Assembly (NCBI GenBank): GCA_000309945.1
Contig: CM001633.1
Coordinates: forward strand, 1,014,723-1,078,722
DNA: 64,000 nucleotides
Reading direction: 5' to 3'
Source of the DNA: Leptolyngbyaceae cyanobacterium JSC-12
Lineage (GTDB): Bacteria; Cyanobacteriota; Cyanobacteriia; Leptolyngbyales; Leptolyngbyaceae
Shown here piece by piece: positions 46,816-57,107 of this stretch. The translations under genes and the position numbers were made by a program. The notes under the pieces are model-generated. The model saw nothing but the letters and a program-made list of their open reading frames with translations. It was not told where the DNA came from and made no database searches. Position 1 is the first letter of the stretch, and each line of letters begins with the position of its first letter.

Positions 46816-47756
46816 TTAATCAACTGAATTTGTTGACTTTCCCTGAATTACAGAGAAGCAAATGTAATAGAATAAACCCAGTTGAGCAATAAAAACTAGT
46901 AAATTGATAAGAGAGAAATCAGTTGTAGCTTCTCTAATAAAAATAGCAGGTGTTTGAAGTTCATTACTGCTGTTTTGCAGAATAGCTGACAAGAAGAATC
47001 CTCTAGCTGTAAATAGTCCTAAAAGTAGTTCAAATCCTTCGTCTTTGAGTGTAATCCCTACAGTAAATAGAGCGAAGAAGATGATATTTATCCATTGAAG
47101 TGGGTTGGGTTCAGAAGATAGGATAAGTCTTAGAGTTGCAATTATGATCCCGTAGCAAAACATTAAGCGTAACGGCTTCTTAATAAAGCTACTGAATCCT
47201 TGAAGGAAATACCCATAAAATAAAAAGCACAAAATTAAAGCTAATATTCCAGAAAGCAGAAAAGAAAAAGGAAGAGAGACTATCCAATGTGACAAAACAA
47301 AAGACAGTTTGTAACGCGAGGGATTCAATAGATAAAAAAATGAAAATGTAATAGTTAATATACTGAAATAAACTACGAATCCGTCGCGTACACGCCGCCA
47401 TCGAATGATATTTGTTGAGCCAAAAAGTGATAAAAATTTTCTTTCATGAATATGCTCAAGAACAAAGACTAGAGTAACTGTGAATAGCATTGCATAGAAG
47501 CTACAGAAGAATAAGGCAAAGTAAGGGAAGCCATATATTTTTTATACAAATAAGATTGAAAAAACTTTGAAATATCACCTCCTTGTTGTACTGTTTCCCC
47601 AAAAGGAGGATAGATTATCGATAGAATTATAAATAGGAATATATACAGAATAAAAAAGACGAAAGTTGGAGCTACGAGTAGTAGGATGGTGCCAAACAAA
47701 TACGACTTCCATCCATTACGTCCTTGCCGTGCTGCATCCAGAAACGGTGAAGTCAT
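46816..47756 (-). pseudogene. CPBP-like membrane protein, split by a homopolymer frameshift
   Basis: From ATG 47756 (MTSPFLDAARQGRNGWKSYL) reading gives two membrane helices up to SYLYKK. It continues in another frame as IYGFPYFALFFCSFYAMLFT to the stop at 46816. One extra T in the T6 run at 47538-47543 (plus strand) would restore one protein of about 312 residues with eight helices. The fold resembles CPBP (Abi) intramembrane proteases, including HERKFLSLFGSTNIIRWRRV and a final KDEGFELLLGLFTARG. Where the catalytic EExxxRG should be there is LCFLFYGYFLQG, so it would probably be inactive even if intact. The local sequence is AT-rich compared with its neighbours. A sequencing error in the T-run is possible. 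Confidence 0.7.
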
Positions 47757-47972
47757 TGTGCTTCCCGATCCTCCAATTTGAACCGCTATAGAAAATTAAA
47801 TCCTGGAAATGTATTTTAATGCCCTACTTCTCTGTAAATCTTAAAAGAAACTTGAAAGGACGAGTAAATTGGTAAAGTTGTTGCTCTTCCAGTGTGAACT
47901 GCACTGCTCATAGACACAAGGAAAGCGTCTTTTGCCACAATCAAAAGCGTAGAGCTAAACATCCAGATAGCT

Positions 47973-48458
47973 ATGTTTGAGCAAGTGTCTGAAAGTTTCC
48001 AAAGTGTGCAAGCGAAATCGGGCGAGATGGTGCAGCAGTTGTCGAGCAAGGTAAGCAACACGATGGGTAAAGGGGTAACTAATGCGGTGAGTATGTCTTT
48101 GCAAAACTGGTTAAATGCTCATCCGTTGATTCACTGGGTAGTGGATCATCCCTTATGGACGGTGGGATTGGTTGTGGTGACAATCTTCCTGTTTTGGGGG
48201 TTGCTACGCGCGATCGCCCGTTTCATTGAGCAACTCTGGCTGATCATTTTGCGATCGCCCCTGCTCCTATTCCGCTGGGTGTTAGGCATCAGCACTCGCA
48301 CCTATCAACGGTTGGCAGAGCCAAAAGATTTGCTGGTTCCTGCACCTATTGACAGTCAGGCAAGATTGACGGAGATTTTGACCCGGTTGGAGGTGTTGCG
48401 ACAGGAACAAGATCAGCTCTTGCAAGAAGTGAAAACCTTATTAACAGTTCAAGGTTGA
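47973..48458 (+). CDS. Hypothetical protein with central membrane hairpin
   Basis: The product is 161 residues from ATG 47973 (MFEQVSESFQSVQAKSGEMV). An amphipathic N-terminus is followed by two hydrophobic stretches (HPLWTVGLVVVTIFLFWGLL and WLIILRSPLLLFRWVLGI). A C-terminal coiled coil follows (ARLTEILTRLEVLRQEQDQLLQEVKTL). It looks like a membrane-anchored protein with a cytoplasmic coiled-coil tail. I recognise the layout from uncharacterised cyanobacterial proteins but no function. The last 10 bases overlap the convergent gene on the opposite strand. Confidence 0.75.
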   Translation: MFEQVSESFQSVQAKSGEMVQQLSSKVSNTMGKGVTNAVSMSLQNWLNAHPLIHWVVDHPLWTVGLVVVTIFLFWGLLRAIARFIEQLWLIILRSPLLLFRWVLGISTRTYQRLAEPKDLLVPAPIDSQARLTEILTRLEVLRQEQDQLLQEVKTLLTVQG

Positions 48459-48943
48459 ACGGTCAATGTGTAATCTCGTTGGGTGCCAGGATTAGCAGTA
48501 CCCACCCACACCTTATAAATGCCTGCTGGCCAGTTACTATCCGTAATCACCGCATCTTTTTTATTAGAACTAGTAGCATCACCGCAGCGAACAATGCCAT
48601 CGGGACCTTGAATCACTAATGTCGTATCTGCACTGCTCCGAACTCGAACACTCAAACTGGGAAAGGGCTGTTGCAAAACCAACACATGATCAGGGCGAGG
48701 GTCACCAAAACCAAGACATGGCTTGTTATGGCGATCGCGGTTGCTGACGATAGCAGGCAGAGACGTGGTTCCCCCAGTTGAGCCAGTTACCGTTCCAGAG
48801 GGATTGCTGGTGTTGAGTGCCAGTTTGCCAAAATTCGATTCCTGCGCGATCGCGCTCAGTGGCAGAATGGCGATCGCAATTCCCAAGAAACCAATCCTTT
48901 TGTAAAAACGTTTGATAATAACCGAGAAAATTGTCAGTTTCAT
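48449..48943 (-). CDS. Secreted hypothetical protein, pre-peptidase-like
   Basis: The product is 164 residues from ATG 48943, chosen because GAGGTG lies 10 bases upstream; ATG 48961 is an alternative. It has an N-terminal signal peptide (FLGIAIAILPLSAIAQESNF, cleavage near AIA-QE). A short Thr/Gly/Ser linker precedes a beta domain with CLGFGDPRPDHVLVLQQPFP, TTLVIQGPDGIVRCGD and PAGIYKVWVGTANPGTQRDY. Two cysteines may pair. The domain resembles the small beta-sandwiches of cyanobacterial periplasmic proteins (pre-peptidase C-terminal type). Function unknown. It converges with the preceding gene with a 10-base overlap. Confidence 0.75.
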   Translation of the reverse strand: MKLTIFSVIIKRFYKRIGFLGIAIAILPLSAIAQESNFGKLALNTSNPSGTVTGSTGGTTSLPAIVSNRDRHNKPCLGFGDPRPDHVLVLQQPFPSLSVRVRSSADTTLVIQGPDGIVRCGDATSSNKKDAVITDSNWPAGIYKVWVGTANPGTQRDYTLTVQP

Positions 48944-49467
48944 AGCCAGATAGCACCTCATTAATATACCCGTATTGTAAGGAATGCCCTGTCCTCATGG
49001 GAGTCTCTGGGTCTTAAGAATCTTTCACCATCCATCAATTCATTTCTTAACCATCGCCCCCGTTCACCCGCCGCAAGTAATCTCTCGGACTCAACAAAAA
49101 GACTCTGTACAGTCAGTGTACAAACGGACGTAGAGGTTGTGGTGAACCATACTGGGGGACTTAAAACGTCCACCCCACTTGCCGAGGGTGCGATCGCCTC
49201 CCTCAAATTTGAGATGGATGTTAATGTGTCAGGCTCACCGCAGGTTTTGATTTTGAACAACAGAATCTGAGAGTCAACACTAGATTGACCCATCCTAAAA
49301 ATCATCTCAAAATATGCAATGGAAGAGATACTAATTCATATCTCTCCCTCAAATGAGCGGTTTTGCCAAGGCGTTTAATACTTATTAGGTTGAACTTTAT
49401 GCCAAAGATGATTGACGATTAGCTACATTGCAGCCAATACTAAGCAATCTAGAAAACAACGATTGAG
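48944..49467. other. Intergenic region, 524 bases
   Basis: I see no convincing gene here. A minus-strand frame of 114 codons (48961-49305) has atypical composition and no ribosome-binding site. One inverted element, TGTACA-GTCAG-TGTACA at 49106-49122, could be a binding site for a regulator; its spacing does not match the NtcA consensus. Confidence 0.5.
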
Positions 49468-49668
49468 ATGGTTTTAGGTCTTCTTGGTTTAGCCTTATTA
49501 ATCAGTGTCATCGCCACACAACTTGTTGTTATGCCGATTCAAGCATTGTCTTCATGGCATCTACCACTGCTTGTGGGAGCTATTCCTTACTGGCTCAACA
49601 CCGTCTCTACCTGGGTGATATGGGGAGGGTTGCTGCTGGGGATTGCCTGGTTATTGGGCGATCGCTGA
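49468..49668 (+). CDS. Small hypothetical membrane protein
   Basis: The product is 66 residues from ATG 49468 (MVLGLLGLALLISVIATQLV), with two hydrophobic helices (residues 1-25 and about 45-62, TWVIWGGLLLGIAWLLGDR). The start has only a weak upstream GAGATGG context. The hydrophobic pattern and the stop just before the next gene's upstream region support a real small protein. There is no recognisable family and it may be lineage-specific. It lies 95 bases ahead of the hybrid kinase on the same strand. Confidence 0.55.
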   Translation: MVLGLLGLALLISVIATQLVVMPIQALSSWHLPLLVGAIPYWLNTVSTWVIWGGLLLGIAWLLGDR

Positions 49669-49762
49669 GTGCCAGATTTTGAGAAGACAATAAAGAACTC
49701 ATCCCATAGTTGGGAATACTGAGGAAAGTTCGCTTTAAATTGTCCATTGCCAGTTTCGGATT

Positions 49763-52700
49763 ATGATGGCACAGCCCCTTGACGAGACATTTCATCAGCT
49801 CATCCAAAATCTTCAGATGGGAGTCATCATCCTGGCACCCAACACAGAAGTGCTTTCATGCAATCCCTTAGCGCTTGAAATTTTAGGAGTTCAAAAGCAC
49901 TCGTTAATTGGTAAAAAACCGCAGGATTTGAATTGGCAACTATTCGATGAACATGGACTGCCTTTTACTAAAAAACTTCGTCCACTCTATCGAGCGATCG
50001 CATCTCGCAAACCCGTAACAGATGTTGTTGTTGGTGTACAGTCTCCAACTTGCTCTGCTCCAATTTGGTTGCTAGTCAACTTTGATCCTCATCTGACCAC
50101 CACAGGCGAAGTTAAAGAAGTGATTTGCACCTTCAGCAATATCACGGAACATAAACATACTGAAGAAGCCTTACGCCAGAGCGAAGCCAACAACCGCGCC
50201 TTACTGGATGCTATTCCAGATTTGATCTTACGAATTGGCAACGAGGGTACCTATATCGATGTTAAACCGCCTACAAACTTCAGTATGCTTCTCCCCTGGC
50301 AGGAAGCCCTGGGCAAACGTGAAGAAGAGGTATTACCACCTGACCTAGCTAAACTGCGGCTCGCCGCCCGCGAAGCAGCCCTCAAAACCAGGCAAACCCA
50401 ATTTTTGGAATACGAGATTATTCGACAAGGAGAAGTTTGCTACGAAGAGGCGAGAGTTGTTGTTAGCGGAAAAGATGAAGTACTGGTAATTGTGCGAGAT
50501 GTCACGGATCGTAAACGCACAGAAGTGGCTTTGCAAGAAAGCGAAAATCGTTACCGTTCAGTTGTTAACAATATCCGTGAAATTATTTTCCAGACCGATC
50601 TAGAGGGACACTGGACGTTTCTCAACCCCGCTTGGACAAGCATCATGGGGTTTTCGTTGTCAGAAAGTCTTGGCACCTGTTATCTGGATTATGTTCATCC
50701 CAGCGATCGCGATTCCATCCCAACACTTTTTCTACCCCTTGTGCATCAAGAAGAGGAGTATTGTCGCCATGAAATTCGCTGCCTCACCAAATCAGGCGAA
50801 ATTCGCTGGCTAGAAGTTTATGCCTGTGGTGAACTTGACTGCAATAACCAGGTAATTGCAATTACAGGTGTTCTCAATGACATCACTGAGCGCAAACACG
50901 TTGAGCAAACCTTACATTGTCAAAATCAACGGGCTCAACTACTTGCCGCAATGACACTCCGCATTCGTCAATCGCTTGATCTCGACGAAATTCTCAATAC
51001 TACCGTGGCTGAAGTGCGGCAGTTTCTTCACACAGATCGCGTTTTGATTTATCGCTTTGACCCCAACTGGGATGGGATGACCGTTGTTGAGTCGGTTGAA
51101 CCGGGTTGCATTCCAGCATTGGGAACGCTTGTACAAGACACCTGCTTTAGAAATGGTGGTTGGCAGAAATACCAGCAAGGAAGCACTCTAGCGATCGAGG
51201 ATATTGACCAGGCAGACCTTAGCCCTTGCCACAGGGCACTCATGCAAAAATTTCAGGTCAAAGCCAATCTGGTGGTGCCCATTATTCAAAGCCAAAATTC
51301 AGTCGGTGAATCTAAACTATGGGGATTGTTGATTGCTCATCAATGCTCTGCCCCTCGTCAGTGGCGACCATTTGAGCAGGAATTTCTTAAACAATTAGCA
51401 GACCAGGTCGGAATCGCGATCGCCCAGGCATACTTGCTAGACCAGGAGAAACACCAACGAGAACAACTAGCTCAGCGCAATCAAGAACTGGAGCGCGCAC
51501 GACAGCAAGCAGAACGGGCATCTCAAATGAAAAGCACCTTCCTTGCCACCATGAGCCATGAAATTCGCACACCGATGAATGGGGTGTTAGGCATGACCAG
51601 CCTACTCCTCGACACTCAACTGAATGCAGAACAGCGCGATTTTGTAGAAACCATTCGTTGCAGTGGCGAAACGCTCCTGACTTTGATTAATCAGATCCTT
51701 GACTTCTCCAAACTCGAAGCCGGAGAAATGGAACTGGAAACGTTGGAGTTTGATCTCAATACGTGTATTGAAGAAGTAGCAGATTTAGTCGCTGCGACTG
51801 CCCATGCCAAAGGTTTAGAACTGGCAACCCTGGTGTATCGTAATTTGCCAACCCGCCTCAAAGGAGATGTAAGCCGTTTACGGCAAGTTCTTACTAATCT
51901 TGTCAGCAATGCGGTTAAATTTACTGCCCAGGGAGAAGTTGTGATTCAAGCAGCACTCAAAGCTGAAACTGACACCACAGCTACGATTATGTTCTCCGTA
52001 ACCGATACTGGCATTGGTATTCCTCTTGAAGCTCAGCGAAAGCTGTTCAAGCCCTTTTCACAGGTTGATGCTTCAACGACTCGGCGCTATGGTGGCACAG
52101 GTTTGGGACTTGCTATCTCTAAACAACTGGTAGAGTTGATGGGAGGGGAGATTGGGGTAGACAGTACAGAAGGGAAAGAGGCGCGGTTTTGGTTTACCCT
52201 CACGTTTGAAAAACAAGTCAATTTGCCTGCTGCGCTCGCACCGTCGGCAACTGCTCCCAATTTGAGTCAAATTAAGGCGTTGGTTGTAGATGACCACACA
52301 ACAAATCGCAAAGTGTTGTGTCATCAAATTTCTGCATGGGGAATGCGTGTTGATGAAGCCGCTAATGCTCGAACAGCGCTGAAAATGTTACGAGACCAGG
52401 CGATCGCAGGCACACCTTACCACGTAGCCATCCTGGATATGCAAATGCCTGAGATGGATGGTGAAATGCTAGGAGCTTGCATCAAATCGGATCAGTTGTT
52501 GCAAACGACTCGGTTAATCATGATGACCTCACTGAATCATTGGGGAGGTGCTCGTAACGCTTTGCAACTTGGGTTTTCTGCTTATCTAGTCAAACCTGTC
52601 AAACAATCACGCTTGCTAGATTGCATTTTGAATGCCTTAACAAATAAGATTGAAGGCTTTGAGCCATCTGTGAACACTTCATCAGTTGCTCTGTTACCAA

Positions 52701-53578
52701 CGTCGCTACCGCTTGATTCAAGCACAGAACTAGCGATTACGTCAGACAGTTCTTTTTCTTCCTTACACAATCAACAACCAAGACTCAAACTTTTACTCGT
52801 TGAAGATAACGTTATCAATCAAAAAGTAACTCTCAATCAACTTAAAAATCTAGGCTACAAAGCAGATGTTGCAGCCAATGGCAAAGAAGCATTACAAATG
52901 CTAGAGCAGATCCCCTACGATTTAATTTTGATGGATTGTCAAATGCCTGTTTTAGATGGGTATAGTACAACTCAGGAAATACGTCGGATAGAGGGAACCG
53001 ATCGCCACACGATAGTTGTAGCGCTGACTGCAAATGCACTACGAGAAGACCGAGCACGCTGTATTCAAGCAGGGATGGATGACTACCTGAGCAAACCAAT
53101 TTTGAAAGATAAACTTGCTGCCAAGTTAAGGTATTGGAGTCAGGTGTTGTTATCTCAAAAAGAGGACATCATGAATGATTCTATCAGCCGAACATCCCAG
53201 TCAACCAGAAAAGACACAAGTTCTGATGCACTCTTTCCATTAGTTGACTGGGATCACTTGCACCAAATTTGTGATGGCAACGAGGAGTTTGCATTTGAAT
53301 TGTTACAGACTTTTGCAGAAGATGCTCAAGTCCATTTAGCTGAAATTGACAAGGCACTTGCAATTCAGGATTGCTCAAAACTGGAACAGCAAGCTCACTA
53401 TATTAAAGGTGCCAGTGCCAATACAGGCATTACGATGATGCACCTGGCAGCAACAAAGTTAGAGCTTCAGGCACGTCAACAGAACTTAGACGAGGCGACA
53501 TCGCATTTCGTCATGCTACAAAAGACATTGGAAGAACTGTTAGCTTTCTTGGTTAGCAAAACAACGAACCAACCATAG
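49763..53578 (+). CDS. Multi-sensor hybrid histidine kinase, PAS3-GAF-HK-REC2-HPt
   Basis: The product is 1271 residues. Domains in order: PAS (about 10-125), PAS (135-255), PAS with PAC (258-380, [20 protein letters not shown]), a GAF domain (about 400-570, phytochrome-like [20 protein letters not shown]), and a coiled coil. HisKA follows with phospho-acceptor H599 ([15 protein letters not shown]), then HATPase_c ([33 protein letters not shown]). Next come REC1 with D892 ([11 protein letters not shown]), REC2 with D1058 ([11 protein letters not shown]), and a C-terminal HPt with H1212 ([13 protein letters not shown]). All phosphorelay residues are present, so a His-Asp-His relay within one chain is possible. 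No transmembrane helix is evident, so it is cytoplasmic. The GAF lacks a clear bilin-binding cysteine motif. The downstream RsbW/SpoIIE pair may be its output. Confidence 0.95.
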   Translation: MMAQPLDETFHQLIQNLQMGVIILAPNTEVLSCNPLALEILGVQKHSLIGKKPQDLNWQLFDEHGLPFTKKLRPLYRAIASRKPVTDVVVGVQSPTCSAPIWLLVNFDPHLTTTGEVKEVICTFSNITEHKHTEEALRQSEANNRALLDAIPDLILRIGNEGTYIDVKPPTNFSMLLPWQEALGKREEEVLPPDLAKLRLAAREAALKTRQTQFLEYEIIRQGEVCYEEARVVVSGKDEVLVIVRDVTDRKRTEVALQESENRYRSVVNNIREIIFQTDLEGHWTFLNPAWTSIMGFSLSESLGTCYLDYVHPSDRDSIPTLFLPLVHQEEEYCRHEIRCLTKSGEIRWLEVYACGELDCNNQVIAITGVLNDITERKHVEQTLHCQNQRAQLLAAMTLRIRQSLDLDEILNTTVAEVRQFLHTDRVLIYRFDPNWDGMTVVESVEPGCIPALGTLVQDTCFRNGGWQKYQQGSTLAIEDIDQADLSPCHRALMQKFQVKANLVVPIIQSQNSVGESKLWGLLIAHQCSAPRQWRPFEQEFLKQLADQVGIAIAQAYLLDQEKHQREQLAQRNQELERARQQAERASQMKSTFLATMSHEIRTPMNGVLGMTSLLLDTQLNAEQRDFVETIRCSGETLLTLINQILDFSKLEAGEMELETLEFDLNTCIEEVADLVAATAHAKGLELATLVYRNLPTRLKGDVSRLRQVLTNLVSNAVKFTAQGEVVIQAALKAETDTTATIMFSVTDTGIGIPLEAQRKLFKPFSQVDASTTRRYGGTGLGLAISKQLVELMGGEIGVDSTEGKEARFWFTLTFEKQVNLPAALAPSATAPNLSQIKALVVDDHTTNRKVLCHQISAWGMRVDEAANARTALKMLRDQAIAGTPYHVAILDMQMPEMDGEMLGACIKSDQLLQTTRLIMMTSLNHWGGARNALQLGFSAYLVKPVKQSRLLDCILNALTNKIEGFEPSVNTSSVALLPTSLPLDSSTELAITSDSSFSSLHNQQPRLKLLLVEDNVINQKVTLNQLKNLGYKADVAANGKEALQMLEQIPYDLILMDCQMPVLDGYSTTQEIRRIEGTDRHTIVVALTANALREDRARCIQAGMDDYLSKPILKDKLAAKLRYWSQVLLSQKEDIMNDSISRTSQSTRKDTSSDALFPLVDWDHLHQICDGNEEFAFELLQTFAEDAQVHLAEIDKALAIQDCSKLEQQAHYIKGASANTGITMMHLAATKLELQARQQNLDEATSHFVMLQKTLEELLAFLVSKTTNQP

Positions 53579-53602
53579 TCGTCCAACTATACCAGCCAAT
53601 TA

Positions 53603-54052
53603 TTACGCTAAATATCTCTTGACGATCAATAAGCAGTTTCGGGCATCCTGTGTGCGAGTGTAAGATAAAATATCGGCAATTCGCTCCATCAACCGCAAAC
53701 CACGCCCACCCTCCGCTTCACTGTCCAGTTCTTGCGGCATCAAACTCAGGCATTTCTCCAGATCGAACGGGGCGCCTTGGTCCCAAATGCGAATCTCCAT
53801 GCGATCGCTAAATACCTGAACTTCCAGATCGATCAACACATCCATAGGTCGCCCATGATGGGCATGACGCACAGCATTTGTAAATCCTTCCGCTAACGCC
53901 AGTTGACATTGCATCCATGCCTGAAGAGGCATAGGAGGACTGTTAAACTGGTCAAACCACTCAAGAACCTGAGCGAGTGCATCCAGATCTGTATTAACTT
54001 GAAGAAAGGCTTTATGGAGTGCTTGCAATGTTGAGACCCTAAAAATCTTCAC
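53603..54052 (-). CDS. RsbW-like anti-sigma/anti-anti-sigma serine kinase
   Basis: The product is 149 residues, a stand-alone HATPase_c_2 domain. The N-box EGFTNAVRHAHHGRP and G-boxes WDQGAPFDLEK and EAEGGRGLRLMERIADIL are clear. Such proteins bind ATP and phosphorylate an STAS-domain antagonist or sequester a partner protein. A SpoIIE-type phosphatase with a receiver domain is encoded divergently 186 bases away, so the two likely form the kinase and phosphatase arms of a partner-switching module. No STAS-domain gene is visible in this window. Confidence 0.88.
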   Translation of the reverse strand: MKIFRVSTLQALHKAFLQVNTDLDALAQVLEWFDQFNSPPMPLQAWMQCQLALAEGFTNAVRHAHHGRPMDVLIDLEVQVFSDRMEIRIWDQGAPFDLEKCLSLMPQELDSEAEGGRGLRLMERIADILSYTRTQDARNCLLIVKRYLA

Positions 54053-54238
54053 TGGCTAAATACAAAATCACTGCAAAGTAATTTTTAATAAAGTGGTCGA
54101 AATCGGATGGATGCCTGATTTAGCCCCTACCATTAGTTTATAGTTCTCCCCCCAAATTCGTATCCTTTTTTGAACTGAATTGTTACACATTTTCGTTGTC
54201 TTTTCTCTGGTACACCATCGCTCTCTCACTCTGCTTCT

Positions 54239-55390
54239 ATGTCTGATGCGCCTACAAAAATTCTTGTTATTGAGGACGACCGAACAGCCCAATTAGTTTT
54301 AACCAAGATGTTGGAAGAACAAGGGTATGATGTGACGGTTGCGAGTGATGGAGTAGAGGGGCTAGAACAAGCCAGACACTTTCATCCTGCATTGATCATC
54401 TGCGATTGGATTATGCCCCGTTTAGATGGCTTAGAAGTTTGCCGCCAAGTCAAAGCTGATCCTGAGTTATCAACGATTTTTTTTATTTTATTGACCGCCC
54501 GCGGCGGGGTTGAAGACCGGGTACAGGGATTAGACAATGGGGCAGATGAATTTTTGACTAAGCCTGTGGAAATGAGCGAACTGCGAGCACGGGTGAAGGC
54601 GGGGTTGCGGTTGAACCGGGTCTATCAGGCGTTGCAAGATCAAAAGCGGATTTTGGAAGTTGAGCTGATGGAGGCGGCTGAATATGTGCGATCGCTACTC
54701 CCATCTCCCTTGACTGGCAGTGTAAACATCGATTCACGCTTTATCCCTTCCCGGCAATTGGGAGGTGACTGCTTTGATTACTACTGGCTGGATCCTGATT
54801 ATCTGGCAATTTACCTACTAGATGTATCGGGGCATGGGTTAGGAGCGGCATTACCTTCAATTTCGGTATTGAACTTGCTGCGATCGCAATCCATGGATGG
54901 AGTCAACTTTTACCAACCCAACCACGTTTTGCGGGCTTTGAATGAAACCTTCCAAATGGACGACCAAAACGACAAGTATTTCACCATCTGGTACGGCGTT
55001 TATAACCAGGCAAAGCGCCAACTGGTTTATTCTAGTGCTGGGCATCCCCCTGCCTTGCTGTTAGCAGGTGCATCTGAAGAAGATGTTCAAGTCAAACGAT
55101 TGAAAACAGTCAGCCTACCCATCGGCATGATGCCAGATACCAAATTTGTGAATCAGCGCTGTGATATCGAATCCGCCAGCACGCTTTATGTCTTCAGTGA
55201 TGGGATTTACGAGATCATGCAGCCTGACGGTGAAGTTTGGGGCTTGGATCAGTTTGTCGAGCTATTAGCCAAAAATCGTACTAACATCAACAAGCAAGGA
55301 CTGGATTACGTTTTAGGTCATATCAAATCTCTTAGTGGCAATGATGCTTTAGATGATGATTTGTCACTGCTGATGGTGAATTTTGATTAA
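54239..55390 (+). CDS. Response regulator with SpoIIE/PP2C phosphatase output (RsbU-like)
   Basis: The product is 383 residues from ATG 54239 (MSDAPTKILVIEDDRTAQLV). The receiver domain (1-125) has D13/D14, phospho-acceptor D56 (LIICDWIMPRLDGLEV) and the lysine in FLTKPVEM. A coiled-coil linker follows (NRVYQALQDQKRILEVELME). The SpoIIE phosphatase domain (about 160-383) keeps the metal-binding aspartates in LGGDCFDYYWLD, LLDVSGHGLGAALPS, VFSDGIYEIMQPDGEVWG and DDDLSLLMVNFD. Phosphorylation of the receiver should switch dephosphorylation of a serine-phosphorylated STAS protein. It is divergent from the RsbW-like kinase and near the hybrid kinase, a plausible phosphodonor source. Confidence 0.93.
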   Translation: MSDAPTKILVIEDDRTAQLVLTKMLEEQGYDVTVASDGVEGLEQARHFHPALIICDWIMPRLDGLEVCRQVKADPELSTIFFILLTARGGVEDRVQGLDNGADEFLTKPVEMSELRARVKAGLRLNRVYQALQDQKRILEVELMEAAEYVRSLLPSPLTGSVNIDSRFIPSRQLGGDCFDYYWLDPDYLAIYLLDVSGHGLGAALPSISVLNLLRSQSMDGVNFYQPNHVLRALNETFQMDDQNDKYFTIWYGVYNQAKRQLVYSSAGHPPALLLAGASEEDVQVKRLKTVSLPIGMMPDTKFVNQRCDIESASTLYVFSDGIYEIMQPDGEVWGLDQFVELLAKNRTNINKQGLDYVLGHIKSLSGNDALDDDLSLLMVNFD

Positions 55391-55507
55391 TGACCCATAC
55401 CTTGTTTCACATGGCGACGGCTATGGCAATGGTTTTTAGTTGCGTCATCGGCTAAAACAACGCATGATTACCCGGTACAGCAATTGCAACCAAATTCAGT
55501 GGCATTT

Positions 55508-56503
55508 ATGAGCCAAGTTTCGACCCCGCCATCTGCGTCGCAATCTCACTCGGCGCAAATTCATTTAGTAAAACACCCGATTCTCTGGCTTCGCGCTTTC
55601 TGGAAATTTTCCCGCCCACATACCATTGTTGGAACCAGCCTCAGTGTTCTGGGGGTGTTTGTGATGGCAATGAGTAGGAATGGGGAATGGGGAGTAGGGA
55701 GCGATCGCGGTTTTATTCCAATGCTTTTGTCCGGTTTTCTAACGCTACTTGCCTGTCTTGGTGGAAATATCTACATCGTAGGGCTAAATCAACTAGAGGA
55801 TGTGGCGATTGATCGCATTAATAAACCTCATTTGCCCCTGGCATCTGGAGAATTCTCCCGTCAGCAGGGCGTTTGGATTATTAGTGTCATGGCAGTCCTG
55901 GCGATCGCACTGGCATGGCTCCAGGGTTTCTACCTGCTGGCAATGGTACTGTTCAGCCTACTCATTGGCACGGCCTATTCCCTCCCTCCCATTCGGCTGA
56001 AGCGGTTTCCCTTCTGGGCTTCTGTATGCATTTTTACGGTGCGGGGTGTGGTAGTTAATCTGGGATTGTTTTTACACTTTAACCAGGGATTTCCAATTCC
56101 ACCTAATGTTTGGACACTTACTGTGTTTATTTTGGTATTTACGTTGGCGATCGCGATCTTTAAAGACATCCCAGATGCCGAGGGCGATCGCCAGTACAAT
56201 ATCACCACTTTCACTCTCACACTGGGACAACAAACCGTCTTTAACTTAACCCGATGGATCTTAACCGCCTGCTACTTCGGCATCATTTTTACTGCAATCT
56301 TCGGGTTACCAGGAGTGAATGTACCTCTACTCATCAGCACCCATCTTGCCGCCATCAGCTTATTCTGGATTCGCAGTTTCACCCTAGACCTGAAAGACAA
56401 GGCTGCCATCAGCCGCTTTTACCAATTCATCTGGAAGTTGTTTTTTGTGGAATATCTGCTATTTCCAGTCCTTTGCCTCCCCTGGCTGAACATTACAATA
56501 TGA
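55508..56503 (+). CDS. hpt: Homogentisate phytyltransferase
   Basis: The product is 331 residues from ATG 55508 (MSQVSTPPSASQSHSAQIHL). An upstream TTG would add eight residues and is less likely. This UbiA-family prenyltransferase has about nine helices. The first aspartate motif is GLNQLEDVAIDRINKPHLPL (NxxxDxxxDxxNKP) and the second is KDIPDAEGDRQYNI. The close match to the cyanobacterial Slr1736 type indicates condensation of homogentisate with phytyl diphosphate, the committed step to tocopherols, in the membrane. A serine-rich N-tail precedes the first helix. It stands alone on the plus strand. Confidence 0.92.
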   Translation: MSQVSTPPSASQSHSAQIHLVKHPILWLRAFWKFSRPHTIVGTSLSVLGVFVMAMSRNGEWGVGSDRGFIPMLLSGFLTLLACLGGNIYIVGLNQLEDVAIDRINKPHLPLASGEFSRQQGVWIISVMAVLAIALAWLQGFYLLAMVLFSLLIGTAYSLPPIRLKRFPFWASVCIFTVRGVVVNLGLFLHFNQGFPIPPNVWTLTVFILVFTLAIAIFKDIPDAEGDRQYNITTFTLTLGQQTVFNLTRWILTACYFGIIFTAIFGLPGVNVPLLISTHLAAISLFWIRSFTLDLKDKAAISRFYQFIWKLFFVEYLLFPVLCLPWLNITI

Positions 56504-56689
56504 GCAGAAGAAATTTTGTTGGACACTGAGCCTGAGCTTAATTAGAACAGGTGAACTATATCAGCAAACGGTCTTAGCCCCCAAACAGATGCGAATCGGC
56601 GACTGTGGGTGCCAAAAATGGGCTTGTTCCTGGGAATTTGGCAACAGAACCACTTCGGGCAGCGGGGATTGAACCAGAGGTCTAACCGC

Positions 56690-57052
56690 TTATTCCTGAT
56701 TCAACACTGCCTCGCAGTAACGCAGAAGGAGAGTGAGGCGATCGCTGGCTTGGCTTAATCGTTGCACTACAGTTGAAGGCTGCCTGGCTGCCTGAAGAAA
56801 CATAACATCCATACTCAACAGTTTCAGTTGCTTATTCATTTCAACTTGCAATGCTTGCACCTGCTGCTCTGACTTGGGATCCAGCCCTGAGAGATCCAAC
56901 CCCAAAATCTGATTCTGAAAAGAGTCCTGAAGTTTAGCAACAACCCCCCTGAGAACCTCATGATCAACAGTATCCTGAAAAAGCGTGTCTTTCACCTCTT
57001 TCAGGCTTTGTTTGAACGTTTCATACGGCTGAAGATGGGACAACGGCAACAT
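56690..57052 (-). CDS. PatD-like heterocyst frequency control family protein
   Basis: The product is 120 residues from ATG 57052 (MLPLSHLQPYETFKQSLKEV). It is predicted all-alpha, with the most distinctive part at residues 60-110 (QVQALQVEMNKQLKLLSMDV followed by MFLQAARQPSTVVQRLSQAS), resembling the PatD family. In Anabaena PatD influences heterocyst frequency and interacts with FtsZ. The family also occurs in non-heterocystous filamentous species, so the name does not prove heterocysts here. It is divergent from the GyrI-like gene with a 55-base gap. The assignment rests on recalled similarity. Confidence 0.65.
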   Translation of the reverse strand: MLPLSHLQPYETFKQSLKEVKDTLFQDTVDHEVLRGVVAKLQDSFQNQILGLDLSGLDPKSEQQVQALQVEMNKQLKLLSMDVMFLQAARQPSTVVQRLSQASDRLTLLLRYCEAVLNQE

Positions 57053-57107
57053 TAAGACTCCACAAGGCGTTTCATCTAAGTTGTAATCTCAGAATAAAGG
57101 TCAGGTT

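Noticed and set aside
49106-49122. TGTACA-GTCAG-TGTACA as an NtcA or LexA operator.
   Set aside because: NtcA sites are GTA-N8-TAC; here the spacing is nine. It also does not match the LexA box I know. No gene start is close by.
48961-49305. A 114-codon minus-strand frame in the gap before the small membrane gene.
   Set aside because: Its composition is unlike neighbouring proteins, it has no domain, and it lacks a ribosome-binding site. It is more likely a chance frame.
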